A model generated the notes under the pieces. The model saw nothing but the letters and a program-made list of their open reading frames with translations. It was not told where the DNA came from and ran no database searches. The position numbers and the translations under genes were made by a program. DNA of 24,875 nucleotides from Candidatus Bathyarchaeota archaeon (GTDB lineage Archaea > Thermoproteota > Bathyarchaeia > Bathyarchaeales > UBA233). Shown one piece after another: positions 14,352-21,032 of this stretch. Position 1 is the stretch's first letter, and each line of letters begins with the position of its first letter. The DNA lies in the NCBI GenBank assembly GCA_007050895.1, contig SMYP01000164.1, positions 1-24,875 on the forward strand, written 5' to 3'.

Positions 14352-15416
14352 TCAACCAATCAGTCTCTTCACACCGGGAATTTTTTTCAAGGTGATGCTC
14401 ACTGAAAGGCAGATGAAGAGAGTGATTATTGTAATCAAGGGAACTCCGACTATGGAGTTCAATGTGTTGCTGCTGATTGTGAACCCTAGATAGCCTCGCT
14501 GAAGTGATTCTATTATGATCACGTGAAACAAGTATATCGGCAAGGTGTTTTTACTGATTTCTTTAAGTAGCCAATTAATTTTGGATCGGCGCTGCTCCGT
14601 ATGATTTGTCGGTGTATGGAGAGTGTTTAGTAACAGGAAAAGAGTGATTGAAGTCAAAATCATTGTTGGGCTGAAATACTCATGGAAGAAGTAAGTTGAT
14701 GTTCCTCCAATATTTGCTGCAATCAAATAAGTGCCAATCGCTGTCAAGGCGAACCCAAGAAATAGCAAGCTTAACAGAATAGACCGGCGCACTTGAACCT
14801 TTAGAAGATAAATACCCAACATGTAATATCCTGTCCACCAAGGAATCGTTAATAGATTACTATCCAAGCTATACCCGAATGAGCTTACAAGAGACACAAC
14901 AATTGGACCCAAAAGCCATAAAATAATGAAGTATTTGAAAGTCTTGTGGTCTATATGAGCCACTACGACGCGTAGGATTGGAGTTAGAAGGTATAGACCC
15001 ACGAGCATATAAAGATACCAAAAATGAAAATAGGGGTATGGGTCGGATAACACACTTTGTGCGAGGGAACCTAAGGTGAGACTTTCGTTATTAGCGAAAA
15101 CACGCCAGGCAAAGTAGATGACCCCCCAAAAAATGAAAGGCAACCCTATTCTAACCCATCGCTTCTTAAAAAAAACGCTCAGTGGCTCATTTTTGGACGG
15201 TTGAAGCAGAAGCGTGCCGCTCAACATCACAAACAAGGGTACACCAACGCGCGATACGGATTGGTAAGCATCAACAAACCACCAACGCCAAATCTCAAAC
15301 GGCGCTTCTGGCTGAAAGGATGTTGCATCCCTCGTGGCGTGAAGCATAATAACTGCTACAATAGCCACAGTTCGAATTAGATCTACGGGAACAGAGAGCG
15401 TTCTCTCCCGATTCAA
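14352..15416 (-). CDS. Acyltransferase-3 family membrane protein (O-acetyltransferase-like)
   Basis: 354 residues with about ten hydrophobic spans. The first span carries AIVAVIMLHATRD, with His26 matching the conserved His of acyltransferase-3 proteins. This is followed by VGVPLFVMLSGTLLLQP, a family hallmark, and by FHFWYLYMLVGLYLLTPIL and ISKNTLPIYLFHVIII further on. These enzymes (OafA, WecH and relatives) move acyl groups, usually acetyl, onto sugars of surface glycans at the membrane. The acceptor is unknown; archaeal S-layer or N-glycans are candidates. The start is a TTG (15414-15416), supported by GGTGGAT about five bases upstream. The first internal Met is inside span 1, so it cannot be the start. 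It lies 154 bases from deoxyhypusine synthase. Confidence 0.9.
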   Translation of the reverse strand: MNRERTLSVPVDLIRTVAIVAVIMLHATRDATSFQPEAPFEIWRWWFVDAYQSVSRVGVPLFVMLSGTLLLQPSKNEPLSVFFKKRWVRIGLPFIFWGVIYFAWRVFANNESLTLGSLAQSVLSDPYPYFHFWYLYMLVGLYLLTPILRVVVAHIDHKTFKYFIILWLLGPIVVSLVSSFGYSLDSNLLTIPWWTGYYMLGIYLLKVQVRRSILLSLLFLGFALTAIGTYLIAANIGGTSTYFFHEYFSPTMILTSITLFLLLNTLHTPTNHTEQRRSKINWLLKEISKNTLPIYLFHVIIIESLQRGYLGFTISSNTLNSIVGVPLITIITLFICLSVSITLKKIPGVKRLIG

Positions 15417-15805
15417 CTTTATCCACCTTGATACTTTTTCTCTAGCCGCACTTTACGCTAATAAAATTTGACATGTATGAAACAGAGAACCATTTTTTCA
15501 TTATGTAGTAATAGCGTGGATTCGCTGAAATTTGAACCCAAATAGTTCAATTTAAAAGGCTGACAAGATATTGCCCTCAAAGATTGCAGAGAATAATTAG
15601 ATTAAAAATAAAGGGCGCAGTATTCTTGCTTGATTTTTGGCTAACCAGTGAGGTGTCTCTTTCGCGGTTTTTTGTTGGGTATGGGACAAAGCTTTTTGTG
15701 GCTTGGCGTTTATAACAAATGGTGTACGCACTGATAAAAAAGAAATGCTATGGATTGCCCATTTTCTTTATTCACAAACATAACCATACAAGAGGTGAAA
15801 ACTAA
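15417..15805. other. Divergent intergenic region of about 390 bases
   Basis: It separates the minus-strand acyltransferase from the plus-strand 54-residue gene. TATA-like strings are present (TTAAAAATAAA near 15602; TTTATAACA near 15709), but I cannot assign either firmly. No other coding frame with a ribosome site, tRNA or repeat is seen. Confidence 0.45.
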
Positions 15806-15970
15806 ATGACAGATAAAGCAATTAATTGGAAAATAAAGGTCAAAATTTCTAACAAAGAAGTGGAAGTCGTAGGCATGGATAAAGAATGGACACAAGAAAA
15901 GTTCAAAGAGTTAGAAGCCAAATACCTTAAGAAGACTGTTGAGGAAGCGGAGAAATACGCGGAGAGATAG
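15806..15970 (+). CDS. 54-residue charged protein of unknown function
   Basis: The ATG at 15806 follows AGAGGTGA at 15791-15798, a near-perfect ribosome site with good spacing. The protein begins MTDKAINWKIKVKISNKEVE. It has an N-terminal beta hairpin-like half (WKIKVKISNKEVEVVGM) and a C-terminal amphipathic helix rich in Glu and Lys (TQEKFKELEAKYLKKTVEEA). There is no Cys, no membrane span and no motif I can name. Its own ribosome site and a strong 3' inverted repeat beginning inside the final codons support a real monocistronic gene. It could be a small nucleic-acid or protein-binding factor. Confidence 0.75.
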   Translation: MTDKAINWKIKVKISNKEVEVVGMDKEWTQEKFKELEAKYLKKTVEEAEKYAER

Positions 15971-16013
15971 CCTCCATAAGAGGCTCTGTCTACAAATAGG
16001 GAGGCTATTCTCT
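15963..16013 (+). terminator. Long imperfect inverted repeat at the end of the 54-residue gene
   Basis: AGAGATAGCCTCC (15963-15975) pairs with GGAGGCTATTCTCT (16000-16013), 13 bp with one bulged base, and is followed by TTTTGCTCTTTA. The left arm includes the stop codon. A second GAGGC at 15980-15984 lies inside the loop and could pair with the same GCCTC (15970-15974) as a small 5-bp hairpin, so two exclusive folds exist. It probably ends transcription or protects the 3' end. Confidence 0.55.
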
Positions 16014-16129
16014 TTTGCTCTTTATAGAATTGAGCCATTCTTGAACCGGTTTTGAATTATCCAATGCAACAGTTATCTGTATGTCACACTCCATAAAAAT
16101 TTATATTAGTGGAGCGCAACTCCGAATTC

Positions 16130-16141
16130 TTATATATATAC
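16130..16141 (+). promoter_or_regulatory. TATA box of the poly-Glu membrane protein gene
   Basis: TTATATATATAC lies 28-39 bases before the ATG at 16169, giving a short leader that contains GAGG. A small inverted repeat GGAG-CGCAA-CTCC (16111-16123) sits immediately upstream, near where TFB would bind. Confidence 0.6.
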
Positions 16142-16168
16142 AAAAACCAATGAAGTACAGAGGATCTC

Positions 16169-16912
16169 ATGGCTTTCGAGAATTTCGCAGCTATTATCGC
16201 AGTAGTGGTAGTGATGATTATCGCTTGCGTTGTTGTCATATACGCTATGAGAATGCGGAGGAAACAACCTGAAAAAGCAATGATGCAAACGAAAGAGGAA
16301 CAAAATTTTAGTGATTTACCGTTTAAAATCACAAAGAGCGTGCAGACAAATGACGCCTCCCAAGCAAAGGATGAGCTGCGCATTCTTGATTTGGAAAGAG
16401 AAATATTAAGCGATGCATTAAGAAGGCTTTACGAAGCTCATGCGGAAGGAAAAATCAACGAACAGGAACGCGAAAGACTTGCAAGCTCCTATAAAAGTCG
16501 TATGAATGCTGTCAAAGAATCCATGGCGAAAGACGAAACCATTGTTGCGCTGCACGAACTTGAAGGTATGCAGGAAGACTTGATGAAGCTTTTCAGTGAA
16601 CGCTTCGGAGATTTAACTTCAAAAGTTGAAGAGTTGCGTTCAAAAATTGATTTGCAACCTGTCAAAGAAATACGTGTAAAAATGCCGAAAACAGCAATAA
16701 TTGAAGAAGCAGAAATCGAGGAAGAAGAGGAAGAAGAGGAAGAAGAGGAAGAAGAGGAAGAAGAGGAAGAAGAGAAGAAGAAGCCTAAAAAGAAACGCAA
16801 ACCTACGGAAAAACCAAGCCCGAAAAGCGAAGCTGAGAAACGCATAGAGGAAATCAGAAACGAAGTGGAGAAGGTTTTGGACAAGCTAGGGCAGATGGAA
16901 ATTGAATCCTGA
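16169..16912 (+). CDS. Membrane-anchored coiled-coil protein with a glutamate tract
   Basis: 247 residues. One N-terminal membrane span (FAAIIAVVVVMIIACVVVIY, about 6-25) with MRMRRK after it places the rest in the cytosol. Residues about 65-165 are heptad-rich helices (LEREILSDALRRLYEAHAEGKI is a typical segment). Residues 184-202 are 19 consecutive Glu, then a Lys/Pro-rich linker (KKKPKKKRKPTEKP) and a final helix IEEIRNEVEKVLDKLGQM. No enzymatic motif. The ATG is at 16169 with GAGG six bases before it. Its last 11 bases overlap the start of rpiA in another frame, so the two are co-transcribed. A scaffold or polyvalent cation/protein-binding role is inference. Confidence 0.85.
   Translation: MAFENFAAIIAVVVVMIIACVVVIYAMRMRRKQPEKAMMQTKEEQNFSDLPFKITKSVQTNDASQAKDELRILDLEREILSDALRRLYEAHAEGKINEQERERLASSYKSRMNAVKESMAKDETIVALHELEGMQEDLMKLFSERFGDLTSKVEELRSKIDLQPVKEIRVKMPKTAIIEEAEIEEEEEEEEEEEEEEEEEEEKKKPKKKRKPTEKPSPKSEAEKRIEEIRNEVEKVLDKLGQMEIES
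16721..16774 (+). repeat. Six perfect tandem GAAGAAGAG units inside a coding region
   Basis: The 9-base unit GAAGAAGAG is repeated six times without error and encodes Glu only. With the preceding GAG it makes 19 Glu. Identical synonymous codon order in every unit points to expansion by replication slippage rather than selection on single codons. Length variation between strains would stay in frame. Confidence 0.95.
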
Positions 16913-17591
16913 GATTGAAAAACTCAAACGCAAGGTTGCTCACGAGGCAATAAAACACGTTAAGGACGGTTTTATCATAGGTCTTGGAAGCGGAAGCACC
17001 GCTGCATATGCCATAGAAGCGTTAGGCGAAAGAATAAAGCGCGAAAGTCTATGCCTGCTGGGTGTTCCATCAAGCTATCAAGCATTCTTATTAGCAGTCA
17101 AACATGGCATCGCGGTAACCACATTGGAAGAACACGGCATAATTGACTTGAATATAGATGGCGCTGACCAAATAGACCCCAAACTTAACCTGATAAAAGG
17201 CATGGGTGCAGCATTAGCTCGAGAGAAAATCGTTGCTTCAGCGTCAAAAATGAATGTTATCATAGCTGACGAAAGCAAAAAAGTGGATATGCTAGGAGAA
17301 AAAGGTCACCCCGTTCCAGTTGAAGTTTTGCCCTTCGCCCTTGACTTGGTAAAGCGCAAAATTGAAGCTGTTGGCGGAAATCCAGTGCTGAGAGAAGGAA
17401 ACGGAAAAGTTGGACCCATAGTGACCGACAATGGAAATGTGATCTTGGATGCAAATTTTGGTCTGATACGAAATGCTTCAGAGCTTGAACTAAAGCTTAA
17501 AATGATTCCAGGAGTGGTTGAAACTGGACTTTTCATCGGCTTGGCAACCATAGCATACATCGCAACCTCCACCAAAATAGAGAGACTCTAA
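16902..17591 (+). CDS. rpiA: Ribose-5-phosphate isomerase A
   Basis: Interconverts ribose-5-phosphate and ribulose-5-phosphate in the cytosol, supplying ribose for nucleotides. 229 residues, the normal size. Family motifs are GLGSGSTAAYAIEAL (27-41), DGADQID (86-92), KGMGAALAREKI (99-110, with the general-base Glu108) and VIIADESKK. The start is a TTG at 16902 overlapping the upstream gene by 11 bases. No in-frame ATG exists near it, and the N terminus NPEIEKLKRKVAHEAIKHV is right for the family. Translation is probably coupled to the upstream membrane protein. The downstream neighbour is convergent. Confidence 0.95.
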   Translation: MNPEIEKLKRKVAHEAIKHVKDGFIIGLGSGSTAAYAIEALGERIKRESLCLLGVPSSYQAFLLAVKHGIAVTTLEEHGIIDLNIDGADQIDPKLNLIKGMGAALAREKIVASASKMNVIIADESKKVDMLGEKGHPVPVEVLPFALDLVKRKIEAVGGNPVLREGNGKVGPIVTDNGNVILDANFGLIRNASELELKLKMIPGVVETGLFIGLATIAYIATSTKIERL

Positions 17592-17599
17592 ACCGTGGG

Positions 17600-18181
17600 T
17601 TAGCGGCTTTTAACCAAGAGTGTTTCGCGCACTATTCCACAATTAGGACAACAGTGTTCTTCACTTTTTTCACATAAAATCATTCTTATGAAACGTTTCT
17701 CGTTCTTTAAGCACTCAAGACAGTATGGTTCTTGGTTGTGAAGCTTGAAAAACTTCAACGGTACTTCGGTCATATTGAGCTCATCTAGAACCTCAATAAG
17801 GTCTAAGTTAGGCTCAAAAAGCAAGTCATTGAGCAGCCTCAAGAATCTCTTATTCAGCTTGTTTTCAGTTTCAGCTATTTCCCTATAAACAAGTTTCCAT
17901 GGAGTTTTCCAGTCGTTTTCTTTCATCATTAGTTCAATCCATGGAAAATTCCACCCGTATTTTAGAGGTTGAGTCCTCACCATTCTGAACATGACGCAGT
18001 CAGCAGTAAAATTATAGCTAACTATCATTCCTTTTCTTTTAAGAAAGAAGAGAGCAGCGTCAAGCACTGCTTCCTCGACGCCAGTTGCGTTAGCCAAACT
18101 CTCAAAAGACCTAGGTTTCTGAACCAAAGCATAGTAAATTCTTCTAATCGTTGCGGGAGACGGCTTCTTAAGATTGGACAT
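17600..18181 (-). CDS. HTH plus zinc-knuckle protein, putative transcription factor
   Basis: 193 residues. Residues about 8-55 look like a winged helix (PATIRRIYYALVQKPRSFE; TGVEEAVLDAALFFLKRKG), a typical archaeal dimeric-regulator layout. The middle is Trp-rich (KYGWNFPWIELMMKENDWK). The C-terminal part has Cys pairs CLEC and CCPNC plus a further Cys (ILCEK), likely one Zn site at about residues 150-183. The combination suggests a DNA-binding regulator, but I cannot name its family. The ATG is at 18179-18181. It ends nine bases from the rpiA stop, in convergent orientation. Confidence 0.8.
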   Translation of the reverse strand: MSNLKKPSPATIRRIYYALVQKPRSFESLANATGVEEAVLDAALFFLKRKGMIVSYNFTADCVMFRMVRTQPLKYGWNFPWIELMMKENDWKTPWKLVYREIAETENKLNKRFLRLLNDLLFEPNLDLIEVLDELNMTEVPLKFFKLHNQEPYCLECLKNEKRFIRMILCEKSEEHCCPNCGIVRETLLVKSR

Positions 18182-18543
18182 TGCAAGCTAAATTAAGAAC
18201 CGCGTTTCTAATATCCCTAGCCATAGTCGTACAGCTCTACCTAAATTAGAGCAGATTACTTCAACAGCATTATGATTGATATCAAAGCTGACTTAACATA
18301 TTCTTGCAATACCGTTTACAAGCTTTTCATCTCTCGTTTAAGTGAAACTAAGGTATATTTTTGGCTTAATTTTGAAAAGTCCTTAACTGCAAAGAATTGC
18401 AATAAACCTTTTGAGCGGAACGGAACTTGCGACTTTCTCTTTTCTTCTCTCCTTTAACCGCAAGTATTATCCGTCCTCTCCTAACTTAGGCATCGCAACT
18501 TATGTTGCCTATTTGGATTCTCTGTTGCGTATGAGTGTACTTT
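18182..18543. other. Intergenic region of about 360 bases without an evident gene
   Basis: It lies between two minus-strand genes and presumably holds the promoter of the HTH-zinc gene and the 3' end of the zinc-ribbon gene. Plus-strand frames of about 60-70 codons here have no ribosome site and read as low-quality, Cys/Phe/Ser-rich peptides. I leave them out. Confidence 0.45.
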
Positions 18544-18900
18544 TTAGAGCAGTTCAAGAACCTTTTTTGGAATACCGTAATTCTTGCTGCACCGCTTGCA
18601 TTTTACTGTATCGACTTTTGTAGAAACCGGTTGAATTGCGCCACAATGAGGGCATTTCAAACTTACTGCGCTGACTTTTCCCATGTTGAGATTTCGGCAT
18701 TCTTCAGCCTTATCCCACATCTCTAGCTCTTCAAACTTGAGAGCTGCTTCTTCATATTTCCTTGCTTTCTTCAACTCTTCAATTTCTGCAATGACTGTGG
18801 GAACAATGTCTTTCATAGACAGTAGATTTGTACTGCCACAATACGGGCATTTCTGCGGGTTTTTCTGCAAGATTTCTTCGCGGCAATCCGAACATTTCAT
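18544..18900 (-). CDS. Protein with two zinc ribbons joined by a helical linker
   Basis: 118 residues from the ATG at 18898-18900. The N-terminal ribbon is C3-C6 and C18-C21 (CSDC, CPYC). A helical segment at about 31-70 reads like a single TPR-type hairpin (LKKARKYEEAALKFEELEMW). The C-terminal ribbon is C83-C86 and C101-C104 (CPHC, CKRC). The frame is open to a TTG at 18939, but the first Cys knuckle starts cleanly after the chosen ATG, and GGGAGG lies 12 bases upstream, somewhat far. Double-ribbon proteins like this are frequent in archaea and usually mediate protein interaction. The specific role is unknown. Confidence 0.8.
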   Translation of the reverse strand: MKCSDCREEILQKNPQKCPYCGSTNLLSMKDIVPTVIAEIEELKKARKYEEAALKFEELEMWDKAEECRNLNMGKVSAVSLKCPHCGAIQPVSTKVDTVKCKRCSKNYGIPKKVLELL

Positions 18901-19084
18901 TCTTAATATATGCCTCCCAAGTTCAGCTATAACTTTCAATTCGGATTACTTCATAATTGTAACTATAATACTTTTAGATTCTGCCTTGAAAGTTGACTGG
19001 GAAACTCGCCTATTAATGCGAAGTCAAAGCCTTATCTGCCAAATCTTTATCAATCAGAATGAAAACTCAGGTAGTAGCTGTTAA

Positions 19085-19092
19085 CCTTTAAG
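19085..19092 (+). promoter_or_regulatory. TATA-like element for tRNA-Met
   Basis: CCTTTAAG lies 32-39 bases before the tRNA-Met 5' end, the same place and nearly the same sequence as the element before tRNA-Leu. Confidence 0.4.
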
Positions 19093-19123
19093 ACGACATT
19101 GAACTAATTGGAAAACAGAATAA

Positions 19124-19233
19124 GCCGGGGTAGCCTAGCCTGGCTTAGGGCGCCAGACTCATAATCTGGAGTTTGCACGGGGCAAGCGCCCTACAACCAG
19201 AGGTCGCGGGCTCGAATCCCGCCCCCGGCACCA
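19124..19233 (+). tRNA. Elongator tRNA-Met (anticodon CAT) with a variable-loop intron, CCA encoded
   Basis: The acceptor is GCCGGGG (19124-19130) with CCCCGGC (19223-19229). The discriminator is A19230 and CCA is at 19231-19233. The anticodon stem is CCAGA (19153-19157) with TCTGG (19165-19169) around loop CTCATAA, anticodon CAT at 19160-19162. The T stem is GCGGG/CCCGC with loop CTCGAAT. It lacks the G-C-rich anticodon stem of initiators, so elongator is more likely; tRNA-Ile2 (lysidine/agmatidine type) cannot be fully excluded. Between the anticodon stem and T stem there are 36 bases instead of five, explained by a 31-nt intron at 19172-19202. Splicing leaves variable loop AGGTC and a 76-nt tRNA. 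Confidence 0.95.
19172..19202 (+). other. tRNA intron (bulge-helix-bulge type) in the variable loop of tRNA-Met
   Basis: CTGG (19166-19169) pairs with CCAG (19197-19200) as a 4-bp central helix. Bulges are AGT (19170-19172) and AGG (19201-19203). The intron continues with TTG/CAA next to the central helix and an inner GGGGC/GCCCT stem with loop AAGC. Cutting after the second base of each bulge removes 19172-19202. No outer exon helix forms, so the motif is the relaxed (hBH) kind. The intron CCAG copies the 5' strand of the anticodon stem, so in the precursor the two compete for CTGG. Confidence 0.88.
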
Positions 19234-19263
19234 CATTGTGAGTTTGATTTTTGTTTGGAAAAT

Positions 19264-19275
19264 CCTTAATTAAGG
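19264..19275 (+). promoter_or_regulatory. Palindromic TATA-like element of the prefoldin operon
   Basis: CCTTAATTAAGG is a perfect 12-bp palindrome 37-48 bases before the prefoldin ATG, with TTAATTAA as the candidate TBP site. It lies 30 bases past the tRNA-Met CCA end. Confidence 0.4.
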
Positions 19276-19311
19276 GCTGTGCTTATTGCTGTGCAGACGG
19301 AAGGATACAAT

Positions 19312-19680
19312 ATGAGTGATGAACTTTCAAAGTTACCACCTCAAGTTCAAGAACGCTTACTAAGACTTCAGCAGTTGCAACAGACATTGCAAAACGTGCT
19401 AGCCCAGAAACAGCAGGTAGATATGGAGAAAACTGAAGTTGAACAAACCATGGCTGAGCTGCAAAAGACAGCGGACGACGCTGTAGTTTACAAGGCAGCT
19501 GGCTCGCTTCTGATAAAGGCTGAAAAAGCCAAGATAACAGACGAACTTAATGAAAAGAAAGAACTGCTTGATACGCGCAGTACTGTTCTCGGTCGCCAAG
19601 AAGAAAGGTTACGTGGCCAAGTAAAAGAGGCTCAAACGAAGCTTCAAGAGGACCTCAAACCGGTTTCGCCACCCTCATAA
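19312..19680 (+). CDS. pfdB: Prefoldin beta subunit
   Basis: 122 residues with the prefoldin beta layout: N-terminal helix (ELSKLPPQVQERLLRLQQLQ), a central double beta-hairpin region (DDAVVYKAAGSLLIKAEKAK) and a C-terminal helix (LDTRSTVLGRQEERLRGQVK). The helices form the coiled-coil tentacle of the alpha2beta4 hexamer that captures unfolded proteins for the thermosome. The KxxG(S/T)xL hairpin motif (KAAGSLLIK) is diagnostic. The ATG at 19312 has GGAAGGAT seven bases before it; an upstream in-frame GTG at 19279 lacks such a site. It is followed by the DUF3194 and DHH genes. Confidence 0.95.
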   Translation: MSDELSKLPPQVQERLLRLQQLQQTLQNVLAQKQQVDMEKTEVEQTMAELQKTADDAVVYKAAGSLLIKAEKAKITDELNEKKELLDTRSTVLGRQEERLRGQVKEAQTKLQEDLKPVSPPS

Positions 19681-19699
19681 TACTCTCCAGGTGAAAAAC

Positions 19700-19987
19700 G
19701 TGGATGAGCTGGGGATACCCGCCTTAACCACAGAGCAAACTGTAACTTTATGCTCAAATGCAGAAAACGCTGCTCGAAAGCATATTCTTTCAAAAGTGAC
19801 TTTGAAGATGGTAAATAAACTGAACATTGCTGTGGAAGCTGAAGGAGCAAAACCCGTGAAGATAACGGTTGAAATAGACTTAGCTCTGTCACCGAAAATG
19901 AAAGATTTCAACGTTGATGCGTTGGTGAACGAAGCCGTCCAAGAAGCCTTAGAAGCAAGTGAAAGTTTCCTGAGAAAACTGAAATGA
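19700..19987 (+). CDS. DUF3194 family protein
   Basis: 95 residues: N-terminal helix (TTEQTVTLCSNAENAARKHI), beta strands (LNIAVEAEGAKPVKITVEID) and C-terminal helix (VDALVNEAVQEALEASESFL). This matches DUF3194, a small archaeal family usually encoded right after prefoldin beta, with no established function. Two GTG starts are possible. The one at 19700 has AGGTGA six bases before it and is my choice; the one at 19691 would add three residues with a weaker site. Its stop overlaps the DHH gene ATG by four bases (ATGA), so the genes are translationally coupled. Confidence 0.9.
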   Translation: MDELGIPALTTEQTVTLCSNAENAARKHILSKVTLKMVNKLNIAVEAEGAKPVKITVEIDLALSPKMKDFNVDALVNEAVQEALEASESFLRKLK

Positions 19988-20976
19988 CCTTCAAAGAAGT
20001 AGTCACCGTTCTGGACGAAGCACAAGCTTACCTTGTCCTTTTGCTGTGCCATCACAACGCAGATCCGGATGCAATATGCTCAGCTTACGCTTTTCAAAGT
20101 TTATTGGCAAAGTTTAGACCAAAAATGACGGCCCAAATAGGGACAAGTCAAGGAATCAGCAGACTTTCAAAGCATATTTTGAAACATATTCCCATAACAG
20201 TAAACCTCCAACCCGACGTAGAAAAAGCTGACGCAATTGTTTTACTAGATACAAATACCACTAAGCAACTTGGCAAGTTAACTGAAAGAGTTACGAACAG
20301 CAGGGCACCGATAATAGTTATTGATCACCATGCGGCTCATCCTCAAACGGAGCAAATAGCGAAATTGTGTATAACTAATGAAGCATCTTCATCTACATGT
20401 GAAATGGTCTACAACTTTTATAAGCAACTCAACCTGAAGCCAGGGTTAAATGAAGCTAAGGCGCTGTTTCTTGGCATAACTTTTGATACGCGCCATTTCG
20501 TTTTGGCAGGTTCCTCAACGTTCAAGACCATCGCTGAGCTTAGCGACATAGGCATAAACCCTCAGGAAGAGTTGTCCTCGCTTTCACTGCCTATGGATTT
20601 TTCTGAGCGTGTCGCAAGGATAAAAGCTTGTCGAAGAGCCAAACTTATGAAAGTGGGGAGCTGGATAATTGCCCTTTCACACGTTAGCGCTTATCAGGCT
20701 TCCGCGGCAAGAGCCCTAATTGACTTGGGCGCACATATGGCAGCGGTAGCTGGGCAGAAAAACGAAAAAGTTGAGATAAGCATGCGCTGCGCTCACGATT
20801 TCCATCAAGTAACTGGCATTCACCTAGGCAGAGACATTGCCAAACCCTTAGGCGAGTATCTTCATGGAATGGGTGGAGGCCACGCCACAGCCGCAGGAGT
20901 CAACGGCGCAGGGTGTGTTGAGAAAGGACTGAAACGTTGTTTGCGTTTGGTTAAGGAGAAATTATCTAATCAGTAA
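19984..20976 (+). CDS. DHH-family phosphoesterase (NrnA/RecJ-like)
   Basis: 330 residues. The N-terminal DHH domain shows HHNADPDAICSA (23-34), metal-binding Asp90 in VLLDT and the name-giving IDHHAAH (113-119). The C-terminal DHHA1 domain shows GRDIAKPLGEYLHGMGG and GHATAAG. Such two-domain proteins hydrolyse short oligonucleotides, cyclic dinucleotide products or pAp with Mn2+. RecJ/Cdc45-like archaeal proteins share the fold, but the compact size points to the NrnA/Pde-like type. Substrate cannot be read here. It overlaps the DUF3194 gene by four bases and closes the prefoldin operon. The next operon starts 56 bases on. Confidence 0.92.
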   Translation: MTFKEVVTVLDEAQAYLVLLLCHHNADPDAICSAYAFQSLLAKFRPKMTAQIGTSQGISRLSKHILKHIPITVNLQPDVEKADAIVLLDTNTTKQLGKLTERVTNSRAPIIVIDHHAAHPQTEQIAKLCITNEASSSTCEMVYNFYKQLNLKPGLNEAKALFLGITFDTRHFVLAGSSTFKTIAELSDIGINPQEELSSLSLPMDFSERVARIKACRRAKLMKVGSWIIALSHVSAYQASAARALIDLGAHMAAVAGQKNEKVEISMRCAHDFHQVTGIHLGRDIAKPLGEYLHGMGGGHATAAGVNGAGCVEKGLKRCLRLVKEKLSNQ

Positions 20977-21032
20977 TGGGTAGTTACTCTTAAATGGGGA
21001 GACAACGGGTATCATAGGCAGGCACAGCAAAC

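Noticed and set aside
16489..16884. Minus-strand open frame with a long serine run
   Set aside because: It is the antisense of the GAAGAAGAG repeat in the membrane protein gene. The serine tract is an automatic by-product, and there is no ribosome site.
18272..18726. Overlapping plus-strand frames of 61-70 codons
   Set aside because: No ribosome site, Cys/Phe/Leu/Ser-rich random-like composition, and the right part is antisense to the double zinc-ribbon gene.
19160..19164. Canonical 37/38 intron in tRNA-Met
   Set aside because: The anticodon loop CTCATAA is closed at once by TCTGG, and all extra bases lie after the anticodon stem, so the insertion is in the variable loop.
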